Source of the DNA: Amoebophrya sp. AT5.2
Lineage: Eukaryota > Sar > Dinophyceae > Syndiniales > Amoebophryaceae
Assembly (NCBI GenBank): GCA_005223375.1
Contig: RXOD01005003.1
Location: 1-16,563 of the forward strand
Direction: 5' to 3'
DNA: 16,563 nucleotides
The notes beneath the pieces were generated by a model, which saw only the letters and a list, made by a program, of their open reading frames with translations, searched no databases and had not been told where the DNA came from. Below, one piece after another: positions 1 to 8,682 of this stretch. The stretch's first letter is position 1, and the number at the start of each line of letters is the position of its first letter. Position numbers and translations under genes: made by a program.

Positions 1-266
1 GATAGCAAGAACTACCCAAATATTGTCATAGTGATGGCGAGCGATTGGAGGGGTTAACACCTATGAGATGCATTCCATTTGCTAATTTGATCGCGACATC
101 GTTACCTCGAGTGCCCGAAGTTCAACCGGCGTTCATTCGAAGCTACAGAGTGCTCAAGAACAAGATGCCACTACCAGTACCAGGGCCGCAGCATCTTCAA
201 GATCAACTAAACAAATGCTAAAGCTATAACTGCCTCCAAGAACTACAACTTCTACAACGAGTATAC

Positions 267-1773
267 CTGCGGGTGGTAGTCCTGCAGCCCTTTTTTCTTG
301 ATGAGTTCCTCGAGGGGCGTGACTTTCCGCAGGTACGTTTGCTGCATGTCCACGTCCATGTGCTTCCTGACGAAATCCCTCGGCGGCCGGATGCTCGTGT
401 AGGTTGCGGGCGTGGAGGCGCGGGTGTCCGATATCCGCCCCCCATCCTCGAGCAATCTGCGTTGCGTGGCGGCGTCCGCATCCGCCTTCGCGGTATTCAG
501 GACGGAGCCCTCCGCGATCGCAGCGAGAGATCCGGCGAGACCTTTTCATTTTCGGAGGGTTTTTAGAAGAGATTGAGATGGTTTTGTCGAGAGGTCGTCG
601 GTTTTTGGGAGAAATTATTTTTTTACGGCCCACATAAACAAATTGCCGCAAGTGCATGTGCATCCACACGACCTTGCACGACGACATTAATGAGAGATGC
701 CAATTCAGCGCCGTCATTGCTGCAACACATATAGTTTAGTAGATGAAGATGATACAGCGAAGTACTAGTAGTTACCTCCGATCTCGGGTCGAATTGGGTC
801 GAGACTTGCCTCCTGGTTGTCGTCAAATTTGGGCATGTCCTTCAGGAGCTTGGCCTTCTGGTCGGAGAGCGTGGTGGAAATCGGTGGTTGCGTCGACAGA
901 GCCGGATGCTTCTTGATCGCCTCCTTGGTCTCCTCTGTTGTGGCGGTTTGGATTGTGGATTTGTTTCTGTAGTTTCACTACGGATTTGATATGCGAGCTC
1001 CGGTTTTTTCCAAATTCCAGTACCGGTACCGGTGCACCAGACTAGAACTACAGCGCAATCGTCGCTACGGCTACCCCCCGAGAAAGCCGATGAATTTCCT
1101 GTGCGTAGTTCTTTGATGTGTCCTGTGCATTCCCCCACGCCACTGCGGAACCAAGCGGCCACAACCCATAATACAAAAAGAACAACTCGAACCTGGCTCT
1201 TCGTCCGTTTCCTCGTCGTCGTCGTCGAATTCCTCCCTTTCTCTGCGCATGAATTCTTGAAAGTTTTCCACCGGGGCGGAGGGTGCCGGTAGTCTTTCAG
1301 GTTCCGGTTTAAGGACCCCGGAGTCGTCCGAAGCGCCGTCGTCCGAGCCGTCCGCATATTCCTTCATCAACTCATAGTACTCGTGCAGAGTAACCGTGTA
1401 GTTCTTCGGGAAGTACCTGTTAAATCAAGAGCAGATGTCGTGTTCAGCTGGAAGAGTAGAGTAGTTTGAAAGGGGTCGTGGACGAGCAGGATGGGGAGTG
1501 TACTAGGTCGTGATGATCATAACTGGGTGCCTCTAAAAGTTTAAACAGAGCATACCTGCTCTAAAAATTTGAACAGAGCATAAGTAGGCTGTACCCCTTT
1601 TGCGTCGGGTCGGAGACCAGCATGCCGAGGAGCCAGTCGGAGCCGTCATCGTACATAACCTTGATGGTCTGCCCGGTCACAAGCGGAAGCGGTTTTTGGC
1701 GCTTAAACGGCCAGTCGATCTTCGTCGGATCGAAGTTGTACAGAGCCACCAACTGCTTCTTGTCGTCCCCCAT
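267..1773 (-). CDS. SH3-domain protein, four exons, 3' end open at left
   Basis: Not seen as one open frame. It is assembled from minus-strand exons 1773-1595, 1416-1193, 934-776 and 541-267, separated by GT-AG introns whose phases match at every junction (279 residues so far). The first ATG is at 1773; the longer open frame above it begins with GTG. Residues about 7-70 form an SH3 domain: ALYNF at 10-14, the acidic DDGSD loop before W47, G50, and YFPKNY at 61-66, with the exon 1/2 junction inside G60. The peptide-binding aromatic and proline positions are kept, so binding to proline-rich partners is plausible. After the SH3 come an acidic stretch (DDDDEETDEE), a polar linker, and a charged segment rich in Glu, Lys and Arg. 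I do not recognise the C-terminal part. The exon 4 acceptor (AAAAG at 546-542) is weak but is required to escape an upstream TGA. Exon 4 ends at a good CAG/GTATAC donor in phase 0, so at least one more exon is expected. A 47-base candidate (152-106) is open in the right phase but cannot be confirmed. Confidence 0.72.
1018..1035. repeat. short GGTACC microsatellite in an intron
   Basis: About three copies of the self-complementary hexamer ggtacc/taccgg occur in a row inside the second intron (1192-935) of the SH3 gene. It is most likely a neutral simple repeat. Confidence 0.6.
1531..1582. repeat. 28-bp tandem duplication in first SH3-gene intron
   Basis: Two near-identical copies start at 1531 and 1559 (ctctaaaaRtttRaacagag followed by cata), 28 bp apart, and lie just inside the donor of the 1594-1417 intron. 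Read on the minus strand, each copy pairs GCTCT with AGAG across an AT-rich loop, so a small hairpin is possible. Confidence 0.75.
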
Positions 1774-3304
1774 GCTGGGCGAACTTGTTCTTCCTTTCAC
1801 TCACTGGTTATGGTTTTGACTCTGAATTTGAAGACAGCCGAGCGATGGGGAGGAGGAGGCTCTGTACTGGCTATCAAAGTTGAAGATGACGACGAAGATG
1901 TTGACTCCGAGTTATCAGTAGACGACAGGGCTTGTCGCGTTTTCAAGCGTGAAGCCCTCGTCAGTGTGGCCCGCTGCCACCGGGTCGTGCCGCGAGGCGC
2001 ATTCTTCTGGTTGGTATCTTCATCGATGGATGTGGTGCCTGCTCTACATCATATTCATACGCGCCGAGCTCTATCTACTCACCTAGAAGGGTTGCGAATG
2101 CGATTGCGTTGGGAATCGGAAAAATCGGTTGCGCTTGCGTCAACATGCACACAAATTCAAAGAAAAAGTATGTCATGCAGGCAGAATCGTATTCATTTTC
2201 TATTTGGTCCTGTGGTACTGGGGGAGTTTTGTCAGAACTCAGGGGTACGCGGCGCCGGCAGTATCGAATCAACTACACAACACTTCTAAGTCTAAGTAGA
2301 GCTCTCGCTCGTCTCCCCATCTTCAATGCGAAAACGACATTAACGAAGGAGCCCCCCAAAAGCAAAGGCCAGCGTTGTATCTTTTCTTCACTGAAACAGA
2401 TGTCGTTCAACGGCACAAAGTTCAAAACGCGGGCTACTTATCTAAAGCAGTGCATCTCGTTCACTCATCTTTGCTCCTCCTCCTCCTCGACCGTCTTCGC
2501 TTCTTCTCGCGTACTATCACTCTATCGCTCTCGCTCTATCATCTGTACCTCGCACGATCGAATGCGATCTCTCTTGCTCTGTCGAGCATGACGATCTGGA
2601 ACATCAAAGTCAAACAAGGCAGCTTCTTCTAGCTGTATCTTCCCTGGAAAACCTGTTGCTGTTCTTGCTACTTCTCTAATTGTTGATAATTCCGGCATCG
2701 CACGACCTGCGGCGTTTTTCCCGGGAATTTTTTCTTTCGTTTTCTTCTCCTTCTCCTAAGAGGTTTCTCAGAGATCAAATCACATCATGGGTAATGTTCG
2801 GCCGACCCCCGGCGACGGAGTGCGGTCACAGAGCGAGAGTCGTATTCTATTCTCTCTTGTCGACTTCACATTTTTCCCTTCCATGTTTGAATAAGGAAAA
2901 GACCGCCACGAGAAAATCCAAATGGTCTGGTAATTGTGGAGTACAACAAAACTCCGTCGAGACAGGCTCTCACCTCCTGCACTTGGAGCACGACCAGCTG
3001 AATTCAATTAAATCGCCCTCCTTCATCCTCCTCCGGTGGGTAGTATGACTTTTGATGTACTTACTCAAAGATAGACAGCAACTCTCACGATCATGTTGCT
3101 CTTTAATCATTGACTCGGCTCTACCTCTACGTGCCTTCGGTTTGCCCACTGTCTTTCTCTACAGCGCAATCTTCTTGCCGCTTGTTGGATTGTCCTTGTC
3201 GTCGTGCTTACATCTAGCTCAACAGCGCCACCCACTATCCCCCTACTCCAATAAATACAAAAAGACGCGGCGCCACATTGCTTTCCGCAAGTCAGTGTGT
3301 GTCC
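1774..3304. other. 1.5-kb intergenic stretch, no supported gene
   Basis: This lies between the start of the SH3 gene and the stop of the OTU-like gene. It is pyrimidine-rich on the plus strand, with ctc/tct runs near 2470-2540 and 2730-2760. Open frames here (up to about 160 codons from an ATG at 1810) show no recognisable domain and no domain-like composition. A splice-like context on the plus strand (TTTCTCAG near 2771, then an ATGG/GTAATG near 2787) could be a tiny plus-strand exon, but nothing downstream supports it. The segment should contain the promoter and 5' leader of the SH3 gene; I see no clear core-promoter motif. Confidence 0.5.
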
Positions 3305-4516
3305 TCAGAAGTCTTCTTGTTCATGCTGCTGGTAAACGTCCTCAAAAAGATATGCCGCCTCGCCATATGCAAATTGTTCATCGTCTTCTCCAGCTGCAAC
3401 GACTTGAGCGCCGTGGGTTCCTCCCTGTTTAGTGCAGCAGAAGCACCACACAAAAACCGCCACTGCAGTTCCAATCACCACCAGAGGAACCACAACCACT
3501 GTCACAATTAGCCACACCGGCCAGGAGGCATTGTCGTGGGTCTCTTCTTCATCGTCCGTCGTTCCCTGTGGAGATGTCGGGTCCGGAGTCGAGTCAGGAT
3601 TCGGATTCGAGGCAGGCGCAGGATTCGGCTTCGGGTTCGGCTGTGTTGGCTGGGGCTGTGTTGCCTGCTGTGTTGGCTGCGGCTGTGTTGGCTGCTGTGC
3701 AGGCTGCGGCTGTGTTGCCTGCGGCTCCGCCTTTCGCTTTGGCTGCGGTGGCTGCGGCTGTGCTCTCTGATACAGTGACGCGTAATGATTTCCACCAAGG
3801 TACAGCAGGTCGATCGTTCGCCTTTCCTCGTTCTGGTGCCCGGCTAGGCCACGATCCCCCACCGGATCCATATGGGTCGGCCTCTCGATGATGGAACTCC
3901 TCTCAACGGAGAACTTCGGGTACCTTTCTCCGTCGGTCGCAGCCATACGTTTTGCAGCGTGATACTTGCCCGTCGCATCCCCATCCTCTCTCAAGTACCA
4001 AAGATTCGCCTGCACTCTCAACCACTCCAACGCCAACTGAAGCTCCGACCCGGTCGCATAAACCTTCGGCATCCTCATGTAGTTCAAAATTTCCTGTCTC
4101 GTGAACCTCTCCTTTGCCCCCGACTGCACGTCGTTCCAGCATCGTTCCCCCACCTCGGGGGTACCTTCGTGCAGTTTCAAGCATATTTCGCGGGCCTCCG
4201 GCTGACCCGGCGCATTGAGATCGACTCTTGTTCGCTCAGACCACCAAAAGTCATCCTGTGCACGCATCTGCTTCACCACTTCGCCCCGCAAATCCATCGC
4301 CTTCTTCTCCACGTTTCCCTTAGGCCCGTACACCTGATCGACCAGCGACTCGAACATGCAGTTACCGGACGCCGGATTCTCGTGTACGGTCCATATTTCC
4401 GCGCGCTGTCGACGCCCGTCACCTCCCACGGCAGCCGCATCAGCTTCAGTACACGACAGACCGCCGGCGAAAAGCCACGCGATCGCGAGAACCTTTCCTC
4501 GAGAAAGCCCAAACAT
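3305..4516 (-). CDS. membrane-anchored OTU-like cysteine protease domain protein
   Basis: A single-exon frame of 403 residues from the ATG at 4516 to the TGA at 3305. Residues 1-28 look like a cleavable signal peptide (basic start, hydrophobic core LAIAWLFAGGL, small residues after it). Residues about 41-250 resemble an OTU domain, the fold of ubiquitin-cleaving cysteine proteases: SGNCMFESL with candidate nucleophile C53, a following helix with LR..VV, a central EILNYM..P..Y..GSELQLAL block, and a closing strand LLYLGGNHYASLY with candidate H244. Residues about 252-320 are a Pro/Gln/Thr/Asn-rich repetitive stalk, then an acidic patch and a possible N-glycosylation site (NAS, 329-331). One transmembrane helix spans about 332-361 and ends in CFCC, possibly palmitoylated. 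The 42-residue tail is acidic with three tyrosines. Inferred topology puts the OTU domain outside the cytosol or in a lumen, which is odd for a family that normally works on cytosolic ubiquitin. The acidic positions next to C53 and H244 are Ser and Ala. The membrane protein call is firm; the OTU call is good; activity is unknown. Confidence 0.83.
   Translation of the reverse strand: MFGLSRGKVLAIAWLFAGGLSCTEADAAAVGGDGRRQRAEIWTVHENPASGNCMFESLVDQVYGPKGNVEKKAMDLRGEVVKQMRAQDDFWWSERTRVDLNAPGQPEAREICLKLHEGTPEVGERCWNDVQSGAKERFTRQEILNYMRMPKVYATGSELQLALEWLRVQANLWYLREDGDATGKYHAAKRMAATDGERYPKFSVERSSIIERPTHMDPVGDRGLAGHQNEERRTIDLLYLGGNHYASLYQRAQPQPPQPKRKAEPQATQPQPAQQPTQPQPTQQATQPQPTQPNPKPNPAPASNPNPDSTPDPTSPQGTTDDEEETHDNASWPVWLIVTVVVVPLVVIGTAVAVFVWCFCCTKQGGTHGAQVVAAGEDDEQFAYGEAAYLFEDVYQQHEQEDF
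3630..3765. repeat. imperfect tandem repeat coding the Pro/Gln stalk
   Basis: Plus-strand text shows repeated ggctgcggctgtgttg-like blocks of 15-24 bp. On the minus strand they code repeated QPQPTQ/QPAQQ units in the stalk of the OTU-like protein. Repeat-number variation here would change stalk length without breaking the frame where units are multiples of three. Confidence 0.75.
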
Positions 4517-6116
4517 CTTCGCGAAGTCTGTACTACTAGAGGCAGGATGTGATTACGATTAGTACGCTTAGCTCTCTCTACGTCTACTTCTGCAACAGAA
4601 TCGTGTTTGTGCTGGAGGCGATTTTCCAAAAGTAACTAAGTAATGATACTTAGTAGAAGTAGATAAGGCCGAGAATAGAAAATGGCTGAGGATGAGTTGA
4701 GGTCTAGTAGTAGTTAAAAGCGTCGTCCAGTTTAAATTTTGAGTTTTCCACCGAAGTCCTCTGCTTTGGGGGGCGTGATTGAAGCGGTTCAATGACTATG
4801 ATTGGTTCACTCACTGACTGCTGCAAAACCGAAGCTGATCACAAGCTTTCTTGCGTTATAATATAATGATTTCTATCCAGCTCCAGCACCACCTCATCAT
4901 CATCACCGTCATCATTGGGATCACCTTCTAGGCCTGAAGATCTTTGTTCAGAGCATTCTTTCAGATCTCGTATACAGATCAAGACTCTTCTCTTGCACCA
5001 ACGAAGTGGTGGGATTGCGCTTCTCGAGATCATTTTCGATGCAGATTTCTCGTTGAAGGTCACGTGGCTCCGCCTCACAGTGACAGGAGTAGTCAACACG
5101 CCTGTCAGCAACGTTGAGCAATGTCTTGCGCCACCGAGTCGTCCCGGTAAATTTCTGCGTCGATTGGTTTTCTGTCGTTGCTTCGCAAGCAAATTGCTGT
5201 TCCACGCGTCCGCGGTGCGATGATCTTATTTTCTTCTACAGGCAAGCTTTTCTTTGCAAAATTTTTCACGGCACACAGTGGGCAAGGTAGAAAAAGAAAT
5301 CGGTTAGCCTGAGCGCGCTGGCCGTACTTCAGTCTCGTTTGGAGCTCAACCTCAAGTGGCTGCTTCTTCTCAGATTGATTTTCGGAGCTGTAGTGGAAGC
5401 GGCGGGCACGGGGTCTTCTTCTTTACAAGCTGCTCAGCTTTGATACTTTTGTGCGCGACAACTCGAAATTGGGATTCTTTTCCCTCGGAGCCTCCATAAG
5501 CACACTCATGGAGGTAGGTACTGCTACTGGCACTTCTAGTGCCTGTTCTTCATCGATCCACCCTATCGTAGGGAGCCGAGAAACTGGTGCAGAAGGTACT
5601 GAAAGCAAGGACTCGATCCACGTCCTTCTGTAAGAAAGTATGTGTTGATGAACGGAAACCGGAAAAAGGAGGCGAGTTCTGAAAAGTGCAAGCTTCCTTG
5701 TGTGTTTGATGATGCGAAGCACAGAGATCATCGATCCTCACTGCATGCTGACTTTTTCCCGAAAATAGTTTGTGAAAAAACCCGAGTGTTAATCTTGGTC
5801 AGTCTTCTCCTTCTGGAGCGAAGCCGTGGGGAAGCCTCTATCTTCCAGGAGGAGTGCGAAAACGAGAGCCGATGAACAGAACAAGAAGTCAGTGCTTTCT
5901 TTCATATTTCTTACGGATGTGCATATGCCCACACTAGATGTAGATTGCTGGCACGAAAATACAAAAACAAGCAGAGCATCATCAAAAATCGCGAAACTGC
6001 ACTCCAGCGATCGAAATCACGCTGTATGTAGATGTACTATCTCAAAAAATGAGAAAAATGCTGGAAAGGGATTTACTGAAAACACTCGCGTCCCTGCATC
6101 CTTGTCTGCAAGCAAC
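4517..6116. other. 1.6-kb intergenic stretch, no supported gene
   Basis: This lies between the OTU-like start and the end of the YTH-like gene. Minus-strand frames at 4839-5192 and 4948-5205 and a plus frame at 4915-5223 overlap one another. None has a convincing ATG, domain or splice context, though the 4839-5192 frame ends in an acidic run (DDGDDDE). There is AT-rich sequence near 4855-4870. Two small inverted repeats lie at 5491-5514 and 5529-5543. The OTU-gene promoter should be near 4520-4700, but I see no clear motif. Confidence 0.5.
5491..5543. repeat. two adjacent small inverted repeats
   Basis: CCTCCAT (5491-5497) pairs with ATGGAGG (5508-5514) across a 10-base loop. GGCACT (5529-5534) pairs with AGTGCC (5538-5543) across a 3-base loop. 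Both are perfect stems in otherwise unassigned DNA. Chance occurrence is quite possible. Confidence 0.5.
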
Positions 6117-7444
6117 TCACGGCTCAACTACCCGCATTGACATGTGCCTCACGCTCTTTGCTTCAAGAATCTCTGCGTCCTCCATCCTCCACAGCATCAA
6201 GGTTTTCGGTTTTTGTTCTTTGGTCCCCGCCGAGGAGCAAGGAATCTTGAAGCGGCGGAACTTTCGTGGCTGCACTGTGCCGGTGAGGTTGCGGTCGCGG
6301 ACGCAGCAGTATCCGCAACGCAACTCCCGAAGTTCCCTTCGGTCGTTCAGATCCAGCGGTCGAATATCCGTGGTCACGACGTAGCTCCGGGCGTCCAGCT
6401 CTTGCGAGGCGTCCTTCACAACCAACCGGTACTCCTCCTGTGTCCCGCGCGCGCCCTCCACCTCCGACCCCGTTTTGAGCACCCACTCCTTGTTGTGAAA
6501 CTTCTCGAGGAGCCAGTGGTCAAACCAGTACTGCTCGCGCTTCTTGTAGAATTCGCCGTGGTCGAAGTGGGGCGGCAAGCACAGAAGGCATCGCTGATCG
6601 ATCAAAGCGCACAAACAGATCCCGGTCTCGGGTTCGAGGTGGTCCCCGTCCTTCCATTCCTTGATAGCCCTCGGCCGGAGACTCACTGCGTCCCTGAGGA
6701 ATAGAAAAACCAGCGTAAAGCACACTTCTTGTTCTTCTTCTTTTTCGTTGTAGAAGCAGGTCCAGGTGGATTCTCACCCTATTATTTGTTTCAGTTCATG
6801 GAACAACACGTCGCCACGACGAGTCGAAGCATATAATTAAAGCAATGCATGGACTGATTTCATTCCCTACTTCGTGTTTGTCTTTGTCAAGCTCAAGACC
6901 GAGGTCTACCTAGAGTACAGAAGTGCGTGGTTAATTTGCATTAGCATTTCCCAGCGACCCTAGAAAAAAACGCAAGTCGCCGAGGCTTTTGCGAGAGATT
7001 GTTGAGGGTGGGCGCATAAAAAGAAAGTGACAACAAGCAGAACAATTTATACTATACTGTTTTTTCTAAAAAAATACAGTACTCTGAATCCGTCTCAGCC
7101 CCGTTATTTCCCTCCTCCTTCCGTGGGCGATTCGTCACACACACGTCGCCGTACGGAATTGGAGGACTGACGTGCTTTTCCCACTTCAGCGCCATGTTCA
7201 TCTGGCAAACTTTCTCCTCGAATATCGACTCCCCCCAGTTGAAACCCGGTCGCAGAGTATCATCCGGAGGGGACATCAACCTGCCGTAGCCATGAAGCGT
7301 CTGTGTCTCCTTGCAACCCACGAGCAACAGCACGCTGTGGAAGCTTAAGTCTCGGAAGTGTTCCTCGAGGATAAACGCCGTGCCAATCGTGCTTATCCAT
7401 AGCATGTTCTCGCTTGTTGAGGCCAGATTCGCCGACATTCGCAT
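6117..7444 (-). CDS. YTH-like RNA-reader protein, two exons
   Basis: Model: exon 7444-7083 and exon 6693-6117 (TGA), joined over a GT-AG intron (7082-6694). The acceptor is strong (TTTTTCTATTCCTCAG) and the phase fits, giving 312 residues. The first exon resembles a YTH domain, the pocket that reads N6-methyladenosine in RNA: SENMLWISTIG (11-21), strand SVLLLVG (37-43), HGYGRLMSPP (51-60) matching the FxGFARL-type core, W70 after a loop, LKW (86-88), and VTNRP (103-107). W70 aligns with one cage tryptophan. The usual first cage tryptophan aligns with Ala23, so methyl-A binding may be weak or altered. The N-terminal strand is poorly matched and may begin in an upstream exon: a CTTTCAG acceptor and an AAAG/GTAAGC donor sit just upstream (around 7490-7515), leaving a 48-base intron before 7445. 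The second exon is unrecognised. It holds CxC-x6-CxxC (147-159) and a later CGYCC, possibly a metal site. The domain call is moderate; the exon joining is an inference and these could be two genes. Confidence 0.58.
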
Positions 7445-7975
7445 TCTAGTACGATCTTGATTTTTCGTCGTCAAATTTTATTTCTTTGCTTACCTTTCCC
7501 TGATCCTGAAAGGGAAAACAAGGACAACCTATGTAGTTTTGGTGTCCTGCGTGTGTTGTGTTTTGTGTTGCGTTTTGTGGGGGGTGCTCGAGCCGTATAG
7601 GGGTCCTATGCAGGCCCAGCGGATGTTCCTCCCGTGGGTCCAGGACCAAGAAAAGTTAACCCATCGGCGCCCCGGGGAGTGGTACTGACCGGCCCGGGGG
7701 TGCCCTGGGGAAAAGGAAGTTGGGGAGACAGACGTGCGGTTAGTCGAAACCAATTTTTCTTTTGTCGAGCTGGAAACAGCAATGCCAGCACCCTCGCTCA
7801 CGTCGGCACAACAACTGAACCTGAAGCGATGCCAGCAAGGCCAACATCGCTTCTCGTTCTCAGCTAGTTCCATGCTAGCTTGTGCTTGATGAGGAAACCG
7901 ACTGAGCCACGACCTACTTCTTCCTTAAAATTGACACTGGTGACTTATAGTTATACCTTAAAATAAATTAGAAGC
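7445..7975 (-). other. 5' region of the YTH-like gene, splice signals present
   Basis: On the minus strand this carries CCCTTTCAG ahead of a 12-base segment and the donor AAAG/GTAAGC, followed by GTACTAG at 7452-7446 just before the YTH exon. A 114-residue frame opens at an ATG at 7873 and stops at 7529. It is Ser/Arg/Trp-rich, has no recognisable domain, and contains a further acceptor-like TTTTCCCCAG. This may be 5' leader, or N-terminal exons of the YTH-like protein. I cannot choose a single model. Confidence 0.35.
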
Positions 7976-8485
7976 TTAAGCTTTTACTTCTTCGTCTTCG
8001 TGAAAAGAGTACATGAATTCGGCTTTCATCTGGCACTTAGCAAACGAGAGCTTGACTTTTTCTGCCATCGGCGCCTCCACAAAGAGGTACTGGTCCTGCC
8101 TCGCCCAGCCCATTTCTGGAACGAACGGCGGCCGGCGGCGAGGGCGTTGCTGATGTTGCGGCACACACGTTGCTCCGGACCGTGCTGGTGCTGTTCCTTG
8201 GGCTTTTGGCGTGCCAAGGCGAATGGGCTTAGAGGAAGTTGTGCTGGCGGTCTTGTTCTCCACCAGGTGAGCTGCCTCGCCATTCAGTTTCGTGCTGTTG
8301 GCCGGCTTGGACTTGGTCTGGGACGTCTGGGACGTGGTCTTCTTCGTATCCGCAGTGGTGGACGACGACAAATTGGAGGACAGTTCCGCAGCTCGTGCGG
8401 GGGCAGCACTTTGGGATCGGGCTAAAGCATGTTGCGCGGCACTGCCGAATTCTGTGTGTAATTCAGATATGTTAGGCGGCGTCAT
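7976..8485 (-). CDS. 169-residue low-complexity protein, unknown
   Basis: Open from the ATG at 8485 to the TAA at 7976. I do not recognise it. Residues 1-110 are a Ser/Thr/Ala/Lys-rich, probably disordered region. A basic patch HQQRPRRRPP follows at about 110-120. The last 50 residues (from PEMGWARQDQYLFVE to the end) have mixed hydrophobic and charged composition and could form a small folded segment, ending in the acidic EDEEVKA. There is no signal peptide or membrane helix. The stop codon lies inside a 12-bp palindrome (7972-7983, aagcttaagctt). The low-complexity body and lack of homology make this a moderate call. It may be a single exon of a larger gene, but the ATG context and clean stop allow it to stand alone. 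Confidence 0.5.
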   Translation of the reverse strand: MTPPNISELHTEFGSAAQHALARSQSAAPARAAELSSNLSSSTTADTKKTTSQTSQTKSKPANSTKLNGEAAHLVENKTASTTSSKPIRLGTPKAQGTAPARSGATCVPQHQQRPRRRPPFVPEMGWARQDQYLFVEAPMAEKVKLSFAKCQMKAEFMYSFHEDEEVKA

Positions 8486-8682
8486 GATTCAGCCCATGTC
8501 TGGTGTGTATGTAACACTGCAAAGTCTAAATCAATGGAAGTGCTCAAATATGTTCATATCTCCACCCTCTCCCAGCACCCGCATAAAACAAAATCAATGT
8601 ATATGAATGTGGTTGTAAACTGTCAGTCTCGCCTGCATCATCAAGGGGACGAAGAACGCGGCGTTGAGCTACCATGCCGTAG

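Noticed and set aside
154..717. 187-codon minus-strand frame
   Set aside because: Alternative frame through exon 4 and its flanking introns; the spliced frame is phase-consistent and ends at a good donor.
842..1357. 171-codon minus-strand frame
   Set aside because: Different frame through exon 2, intron 2 and exon 3 of the SH3 gene; Arg/Thr/Pro-rich without domain, and the spliced frame explains the region better.
1600..2289. 229-codon plus-strand frame
   Set aside because: Its first part is antisense to the SH3 exon, and the rest has no domain or protein-like composition.
3872..4552. 226-codon plus-strand frame
   Set aside because: Antisense shadow of the OTU-like coding sequence, which has signal peptide, domain and membrane helix in the right order.
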